Source: Opitutaceae bacterium
GTDB taxonomy: Bacteria > Verrucomicrobiota > Verrucomicrobiia > Opitutales > Opitutaceae
Direction: 5' to 3'
DNA: 8,014 nt
Assembly: GCA_025352845.1 (NCBI GenBank)
Contig: JANXSC010000253.1
Location: 1 to 8,014, forward strand
A program made the translations under genes and the position numbers. Below the pieces are notes generated by a model. It was given only the letters and a program-made list of their open reading frames with translations, did no database searches and had not been told where the DNA came from. Positions 1 to 4,360 of the stretch are shown here, one piece after another (positions within the stretch are counted from its first letter, which is position 1; each line of letters starts with the position of its first letter).

Positions 1-1041
1 CATGACAACGGCCGGCTGCTCGGTCTCGTGGCGCTCGGGGTGCGCGACGACGGCCAGGCCTACGACGAGGCGGATCGGATTCGCGCGGTGTTCTTTGCCC
101 GGTTGCTCCGGCACCTGTTGGGGAAATCCGAGCAGTTTACACGGCTGACCCGCGGCGCGGAACAGGTGGCGATGGGGGCCAAATATCTGCCGGGCACAAT
201 CGTGCTCGGTCCGAACGAAAATGCGCCGCGCCACGTCCCGCTCGTCGTTCGTGACTTGATCGGACATGCCCGGCGGTCGCAGCAGGTGGCGAGGGCGGCC
301 CCGAGTGCCGGCCAGCCGTTTCGCGCCAGCGCCGGCATCGTGACGGAGACCGGGGGAGTCTGGGCCTCTTGGGAAGATGCAACCGGGGAGTTGAAAGAGA
401 CGGCGCAGCGGGAGCGGGCCAGCCGTCGCGAGATGCTGCGCGACCTCGCGCTGACGCTCAGCCACGAGCTCGGGAACGCGCTCGTCTCCCTCGCGACCTT
501 CCGCCAGACGAGCGGGGAGCGTGCGATGCCGGCGTCGCTGATCGAGACGATAAAAAACGACGTCGAGGCGCTTGAGGCCTTGAACGACAATCTCGCCGTG
601 CTGCACGAGCTGCACGAGGCCGAGCCCGCCGCCATCGACATCCGCGATTTGGCCCAGAGCATCGGCTACTCGCTGGGGCTGAGGGTCGAGCTGGGTCAGG
701 ACCCGATTCTCATCCACGCGAGCAAGAAGCTGCTCGATTACGCCCTGCGGGCGCTCATTACCGCCATTGGCGTGAGCCGCGGTGAACAGGGGTTGAAAGA
801 TATCGCGCTCAAGGTGCGAGCCACCGGCAGCGGCGACGAAACGACGGCGCTCCTCGCGCTCAAAGGCAAGGGCATGGAGCTCGAGGGCATTCTGCCCGAA
901 CCCGTCAACGGTGGCGCGCCCAGCCAGGGGCGGCTCGGGGTTTTCCTCGCTAAGGAAATCCTGCGGCTCCACCGCGGCGAGATCCACGCCGGCCCCGGCA
1001 TGGAAAGCACTGAGATTCTAATCTCAGTCCGGAGCTGGTGA
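1..1041 (+). CDS. Histidine-kinase-like sensor protein, C-terminal part (5' end outside window)
   Basis: The reading frame is open from base 1, and its first residues (GRLLGLVALGVRDDGQAY) look like the end of a GAF domain, so the gene starts upstream; the GTG at 28 is internal. Next comes a linker with PAS-like ending (VWASWEDATGELKE), then a dimerisation helix with an H-box, LSHELGNAL, whose phospho-acceptor histidine is codon 463-465. A C-terminal ATPase-like fold follows, but its motifs are weak. The N-box position reads LLDYALRALITAIG with no asparagine, and the G1 position reads LKGKGME without the usual aspartate. Only the final stretch, GRLGVFLAKEILRLHRGEIHAGPG, resembles a G2 box and the terminal strands. 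It may therefore be a poorly active or pseudo-kinase that signals through dimerisation or phosphotransfer. The stop overlaps the next gene by 4 bases, suggesting co-transcription. The partner regulator is not visible. Family call is good; substrate and signal are unknown. Confidence 0.8.
   Translation, partial: HDNGRLLGLVALGVRDDGQAYDEADRIRAVFFARLLRHLLGKSEQFTRLTRGAEQVAMGAKYLPGTIVLGPNENAPRHVPLVVRDLIGHARRSQQVARAAPSAGQPFRASAGIVTETGGVWASWEDATGELKETAQRERASRREMLRDLALTLSHELGNALVSLATFRQTSGERAMPASLIETIKNDVEALEALNDNLAVLHELHEAEPAAIDIRDLAQSIGYSLGLRVELGQDPILIHASKKLLDYALRALITAIGVSRGEQGLKDIALKVRATGSGDETTALLALKGKGMELEGILPEPVNGGAPSQGRLGVFLAKEILRLHRGEIHAGPGMESTEILISVRSW
1009..1028. repeat. 20-base near-perfect palindrome at the end of the sensor gene
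   Basis: ACTGAGATTCTAATCTCAGT has two 9-base arms that are exact reverse complements around a central CT. It lies inside the last codons of the sensor gene, about 10 bases before the start of the downstream nucleotidyltransferase, where base composition drops. It could be an RNA hairpin affecting translation of the next gene, a protein-binding dyad, or a trace of insertion. The sequence does not decide between these. Confidence 0.6.
1031..1034 (+). promoter_or_regulatory. Ribosome binding site (GGAG) for the nucleotidyltransferase
   Basis: GGAG ends 3 bases before the GTG at 1038, a tight but usable spacing. It is the only clear Shine-Dalgarno-like sequence in front of any gene start in the window. 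It supports GTG at 1038, and the GTGA overlap with the preceding stop fits coupled translation. Confidence 0.45.
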
Positions 1042-1931
1042 ATCCTAATCGCGAAAATCTCTTGCCGGCACTGGAGTCATGGCTCCACGCGGAATCAAAG
1101 GTGCAGTCTGCCGTTCTGTTTGGGTCGAGCGCGAACGCCCAGCGCGAGGTCATAGGAGTGGACTCGTGGTCTGATTTTGATCTGCAAATCATTACTCCTG
1201 CTGCGGCTGAGATGGAAAGAATGGATTGGCGCCGAGCAATTCCCTCGCAGCGGTTCTGTATGCAGGCGGTGAGAGCCGCAAGTGGAGGCGTGCGTAAGGT
1301 CACGGTGATTTTTGCGAGTGGGCAGGTGGATTTAGTTGTGGTGCCAGCTGTGGCCATCAGATTTGCGCGTCTCGCATTTAGGCTAGGAGTGTATGATCGG
1401 ATTCGCGCTGCTCGAATTGCTCTCAATGAAATCGCGACATGCTTGGTTAATGGCTATCACGTCATCAAGGGTGAAAACGCGTGGGGCGAATTCTATGCAC
1501 GAGTGGTGTCTGAAATGCCGGGTGTTCGGCTAAACGATTCAGAAATCGCGGAACTCGCAGACGTCTTTCTTTGCGAATTGCTGTGGATCCTTCAAAAAAT
1601 AGATCGCGGCGAACTCATGGCGGCCCAGTATGCTTTACACAGGCAATTGAGTGAAACCAATTTCCGCCTATTGCGTGAGCTTCGCCTGCGCCGAAACAAA
1701 CCTCTGCCTTCGTTTGGATTGGGGAGACGAATAGAATTTCTGGTGACGCCTCAAGAGCAAGCACGTGTAAGGGTTGAAGCACGACCGATACCGGAAGAAC
1801 TGAGGATTGCTGCGCGGCAAATGTATCTCGGAATGGCCGCATATATGGCGGAATTAGTTCCGGTATGGAAGGTCCCGACAGGGATGTATGATTTGCTTCG
1901 TCGTTCAGGCGCTCTGCAAGACACGACGTAA
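1038..1931 (+). CDS. Nucleotidyltransferase, aminoglycoside adenylyltransferase (AadE/ANT(6))-like
   Basis: This 297-residue protein has the layout of ANT(6)-type streptomycin adenylyltransferases and their chromosomal relatives. A GSS turn lies at residues 29-31 (AVLFGSS), followed by the metal-binding pair SDFD (D46 and D48). A third acidic residue is likely D98 in GQVDLVVVP. The rest is helical, with an ELLWILQKIDRGEL segment around residues 180-193 resembling the second domain of that family. Such enzymes transfer AMP from ATP to a hydroxyl group, in resistance members on an aminoglycoside; the substrate here cannot be told. The GTG start overlaps the sensor gene's stop (GTGA) and the fold begins within about 20 residues, so the start fits. 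The gene is less GC-rich than its neighbours: 1381-1440 has 30 G+C of 60, while 2401-2460 in the next gene has 43 of 60. That suggests acquisition by transfer. Its stop is 1 base from the convergent ABC gene's stop. Confidence 0.75.
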   Translation: MNPNRENLLPALESWLHAESKVQSAVLFGSSANAQREVIGVDSWSDFDLQIITPAAAEMERMDWRRAIPSQRFCMQAVRAASGGVRKVTVIFASGQVDLVVVPAVAIRFARLAFRLGVYDRIRAARIALNEIATCLVNGYHVIKGENAWGEFYARVVSEMPGVRLNDSEIAELADVFLCELLWILQKIDRGELMAAQYALHRQLSETNFRLLRELRLRRNKPLPSFGLGRRIEFLVTPQEQARVRVEARPIPEELRIAARQMYLGMAAYMAELVPVWKVPTGMYDLLRRSGALQDTT

Positions 1932-1932
1932 C

Positions 1933-2922
1933 CTACGCCTGCGCGCTGAATAGCTCCGCGATCACGTCCTCCAGCGGGACATCCTCGATCGTGATGTCGG
2001 CGACGGGGCCGGTGCTCAGGATCTCCTGGGAGACGGCGACGACGGTGTCGCTCGGCACGCAGAGGGTGAATTTGCCGTCGTCGGTGCGCGTGGTGGTCTG
2101 GGCGTGGCGCGACTTCCACGTCTCGGGAAATGTGTCGCTCGCGGTCGCGGCGGGAAGAAACGTGATGATTTTTTTCTTTGCGCCGCCGGCGTTCTCCAGC
2201 CGGTCGAGCGCGCCGTCGTAGATTTTTCTCCCTTTGTGGATCACGATCACGCGTTCGCAGAGTTCCTGGATGTCGGCCATGTAGTGGCTGGTGAGGAGAA
2301 TCGTGACGCGGTGGCGCCGGTTGTAGTCGCGGAGAAACTGGCGGACTTTTTTTTGCGACACCACATCGAGCCCGATGGTCGGTTCGTCGAGAAACAGCAC
2401 GCGCGGGCGGTGCAGCAGCGCGGCGATCAGCTCCATCTTCATCCGCTCGCCGAGCGAGAGCTCGCGCACCATCACGTTGAGCTTCTCGCGCACCGCGAGG
2501 AGATCGACGAGCTCGTCGAGCGCGGCTTGGAACTGCGCCTCCGGGATCGCGTAGATCGCGCGGAGGAGATGGAAGGACTCGATGGCGGGGAGGTCCCACC
2601 AGAGCTGGTTTTTCTGGCCGAGCACGAGGGCGAAGAGGCGGCGGTAGGCGTTTTCGCGTTTCGTGGGATCGTAGCCGGCGACACGGGCGGTGCCGCTCGT
2701 CGGATAGATGAGGCCGGAGAGCATTTTGAGCGTGGTGGTCTTGCCCGCGCCGTTGGGGCCGAGGAAGCCGACGAATTCGCCCTCGGCGATGGAGAACGAG
2801 ATGTCCTTCGCGGCGGCAGTTTCTTCGAACTCGCGCTTGAAGAGTCCCCTCACGCCGCCCCAGAAGCCGGGGATTTTTTTGTAGGTGCGGAAGACGCGGG
2901 TGAGGTGGCTGACTTCGATCAT
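1933..2922 (-). CDS. ABC transporter ATP-binding protein, COG4586-type (ABC-2 exporter family)
   Basis: A 329-residue ATPase with the full motif set: Walker A GPNGAGKTT (residues 55-63), Q-loop in GQKNQLWWDLP (Q103), signature LSLGER (155-160), Walker B VLFLDEP (175-181), D-loop GLD (184-186) and H-loop histidine in TSHYM (H213). The N-terminal insertion (YKKIPGFWGGVRGLFKREFEE) and the QKNQLWWDLP block are typical, as I recall the family, of COG4586 ATPases of ABC-2 exporters. Residues from about 245 form an accessory C-terminal domain. The start at 2922 gives MIEVSHLTRVF, a standard beginning. An in-frame ATG at 3024 would add 34 residues translated from a palindromic repeat and is rejected. 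Family members usually sit directly before two permease genes (COG3694 and COG4587). Here the downstream side is taken by the convergent nucleotidyltransferase, so the membrane partners are missing from the window. The transported substrate is unknown. Confidence 0.92.
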   Translation of the reverse strand: MIEVSHLTRVFRTYKKIPGFWGGVRGLFKREFEETAAAKDISFSIAEGEFVGFLGPNGAGKTTTLKMLSGLIYPTSGTARVAGYDPTKRENAYRRLFALVLGQKNQLWWDLPAIESFHLLRAIYAIPEAQFQAALDELVDLLAVREKLNVMVRELSLGERMKMELIAALLHRPRVLFLDEPTIGLDVVSQKKVRQFLRDYNRRHRVTILLTSHYMADIQELCERVIVIHKGRKIYDGALDRLENAGGAKKKIITFLPAATASDTFPETWKSRHAQTTTRTDDGKFTLCVPSDTVVAVSQEILSTGPVADITIEDVPLEDVIAELFSAQA

Positions 2923-2966
2923 CGAGTCGCGGAGTGAACGGGAAAGCTGCGGCGATGCAAAGAAAG

Positions 2967-3038
2967 AGTAGGGCGGGTCTTTGACCCGCCCTTCGAGACG
3001 CACGGACGTTTGAGGGCAGGTCAAAGACCTGCCCTACT
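2967..3038. repeat. Mirrored pair of REP-like hairpins (BIME-like)
   Basis: Two hairpins lie between the oxidoreductase stop and the ABC gene start. The left one (2971-2991) has arms GGGCGGGTC and GACCCGCCC around TTT. The right one (3014-3034) has arms GGGCAGGTC and GACCTGCCC around AAA. With their outer AGTA/TACT flanks (2967-2991 and 3014-3038), each 25-base unit is the reverse complement of the other except at two positions. Those two positions are the paired bases of one stem pair (G-C in one, A-T in the other), so both hairpins stay perfect. A 22-base spacer separates them. The layout matches bacterial interspersed mosaic elements. The right hairpin begins 11 bases outside the last coding base (3045 to 3043 being the stop on the minus strand), so it could also protect or end the oxidoreductase mRNA. 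Confidence 0.85.
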
Positions 3039-3042
3039 TCAA

Positions 3043-4170
3043 TCAGCCCTGCGTGAAGGCGGGGAGTTTCACGATCTTGCCGCCGGCGAGGGCGGATTCG
3101 TGGGCGCAGAGACCGACGCAAGTCCAGTTGGCAGACTTCACGGCGTTCGGGTAGCACTCGCGGTCCTCGACGAGGGCGGTGAGGAACTCGTGCGCGAGGT
3201 GCGGGTGCGAGCCGCCGTGGCCGGCGCCTTGCGTGAAGCTGAGGTGGGTCTTCTTGCCGAGATCGTAGACGCCCTTGGTGGTGAACTTCTGAATGCCCTT
3301 GGGCAGGCGTTTCGCGTAGTCGGGGACTTTGACTTTTTTCGCGATCTTATGCTCGGGGAGCTTCGCAGTGTGGAGGACGTGTTCCTCGTGTTCGACGAGC
3401 GACCACTCGAAGGATTTTTTCGTGCCGTAGACGTCGATGCTCTCGCGGTATTGGCGGGCGGTGTCGAAGAGCGAGCGGATGATGCGCGCGGTAAGATCGG
3501 AGTCCTTGAACTTGATGTGCGCGGTCTCGACGGCGAAGGGCGAGCCGTAGTTTTTGGCGAGCTCCGGGCGGATGGTGCCGGAGCCGAAACATGAAACGTA
3601 TTCGGCGGTGGCGTCGGTGAGGGCGAGCATCGGGCCGACGCAGTGCGTGGCATACCACATCGGCGGCAGGCCGGGCCAGTAGTTCGGCCAGCCATCCATG
3701 TCCTGCTGGTGACTCGCCTGGAGAAACTGGATTTTGCCCAGCTCGCCGCGGTCGTAGAGTTCTTTGACGTAGAGGTATTCGCGGGCGTAGACGACGGTCT
3801 CCATCATCATATAGCGGAGGCCGGTCTTCTTTGTGAGCGCGACGATCTTTTTGCAGTCGGCGATGGAGGTGGCCATCGGGACGGTGCACGCGACGTGTTT
3901 GCCGGCCTTCAGCGCCTTGATCGACTGGGCGGCGTGATCGGGAATCGGCGTGTTGATATGGATCGCGTCGATCTCGGGATCGCGGAGGAGTTCGTCGTAA
4001 TCGGTGTAGCCCTTCGGAATGCCGAAGGCGTCTTGGATCGCCTTGAGTTTTTTCGGGTCGCGCTGGCAGACGGCGACGAGATTGGCGTTGGGGTGGGCCT
4101 GATAAATCGGGATGAATTCGGCGCCGAAACCGAGGCCAATGATCGCGAGGTTGATTTTTTTTTCGGACAT
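3043..4170 (-). CDS. Gfo/Idh/MocA-family NAD(P)-dependent oxidoreductase, atypical motif
   Basis: This 375-residue cytoplasmic protein starts with a Rossmann strand and nucleotide-binding loop, LAIIGLGFGAEF (G12, G14, G16). The typical second strand (NLVAVCQRDPKK) and HINTPIPDHA follow, then a C-terminal alpha/beta domain with MMMETVVYAREY and MWYATHCVGPM (H176 a candidate catalytic histidine). Family members oxidise or reduce sugars, inositols or related compounds with a bound dinucleotide. In place of the usual EKP motif the sequence is CTVP (T96-V97-P98), so the conserved lysine is absent. The chosen ATG at 4170 gives MSEKKINLAIIG; an in-frame ATG at 4242 would add 24 residues translated from direct repeats and is rejected. 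No Shine-Dalgarno sequence is visible. It follows the secreted haem protein gene on the same strand after 190 bases of repeats, so a shared role in carbohydrate metabolism is plausible but unproven. Substrate unknown. Confidence 0.9.
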   Translation of the reverse strand: MSEKKINLAIIGLGFGAEFIPIYQAHPNANLVAVCQRDPKKLKAIQDAFGIPKGYTDYDELLRDPEIDAIHINTPIPDHAAQSIKALKAGKHVACTVPMATSIADCKKIVALTKKTGLRYMMMETVVYAREYLYVKELYDRGELGKIQFLQASHQQDMDGWPNYWPGLPPMWYATHCVGPMLALTDATAEYVSCFGSGTIRPELAKNYGSPFAVETAHIKFKDSDLTARIIRSLFDTARQYRESIDVYGTKKSFEWSLVEHEEHVLHTAKLPEHKIAKKVKVPDYAKRLPKGIQKFTTKGVYDLGKKTHLSFTQGAGHGGSHPHLAHEFLTALVEDRECYPNAVKSANWTCVGLCAHESALAGGKIVKLPAFTQG

Positions 4171-4180
4171 GACGGAGGGG

Positions 4181-4215
4181 TTGAGAGGTGAGGGTTGAGA
4201 ATTGAGAGGTGAGGG
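4181..4215. repeat. 14-base direct repeat, two copies
   Basis: TTGAGAGGTGAGGG occurs at 4181-4194 and again at 4202-4215, a 21-base period, with a third TTGAGA at 4195-4200 between them. It occupies the leader just upstream of the oxidoreductase start, where on the minus strand it reads as a C/T-rich tract. It may be a dispersed low-complexity repeat of this genome or simply a slippage product. Confidence 0.7.
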
Positions 4216-4237
4216 ACAGACTTTCGGAAAACTTTCT

Positions 4238-4331
4238 GTCATTCTGAGCGCAGCGAAGAATCCAGCAGGAGTTTCGATGCGCTTTTGAGGAGCGAGAGTC
4301 CAAGTGGATTCTTCGCTGCGCTCAGAATGAC
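4238..4331. repeat. Perfect 27-base inverted repeat (dispersed-repeat type)
   Basis: 4238-4264 (starting GTCATTCTGAGCGCAGCGAA) is the exact reverse complement of 4305-4331, with a 40-base interior. It fills the gap between the stop of the large secreted protein and the start of the oxidoreductase. From memory, almost the same arm sequence recurs in intergenic regions of many bacterial phyla, where it produces spurious peptides such as VILSAAKNP; that peptide is indeed encoded here on the minus strand. A long stem of this kind could also attenuate read-through between the two genes or protect the upstream mRNA end. No clear U-tract follows, so it is not called a terminator. Confidence 0.9.
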
Positions 4332-4360
4332 AAACAAAAACACCCTCAGCGAACCGGAGT

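Noticed and set aside
1038..1931. Calling the nucleotidyltransferase a streptomycin resistance gene
   Set aside because: Fold and metal-binding residues fit, but substrate specificity cannot be read from the sequence, and no resistance-associated mobile element is visible.
2104..2937. 277-codon open frame on the plus strand
   Set aside because: It is the antisense shadow of the ABC ATPase, whose motifs are complete on the minus strand.
2923..3024. Upstream ATG at 3024 extending the ABC protein by 34 residues
   Set aside because: The extension is translated from the REP-like hairpins and lacks family similarity.
1751..3157. 468-codon minus-strand open frame in another phase
   Set aside because: Arginine/proline-rich out-of-frame reading of the ABC gene, running through the palindromic repeats; no domain.
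4171..4242. Upstream ATG at 4242 extending the oxidoreductase by 24 residues
   Set aside because: The extension is translated from the direct repeats and the 27-base repeat arm; the Rossmann fold starts correctly from 4170.
4238..4331. Rho-independent terminator
   Set aside because: The stem is long with a 40-base loop and no clear U-tract follows on either strand; it fits a dispersed repeat better.
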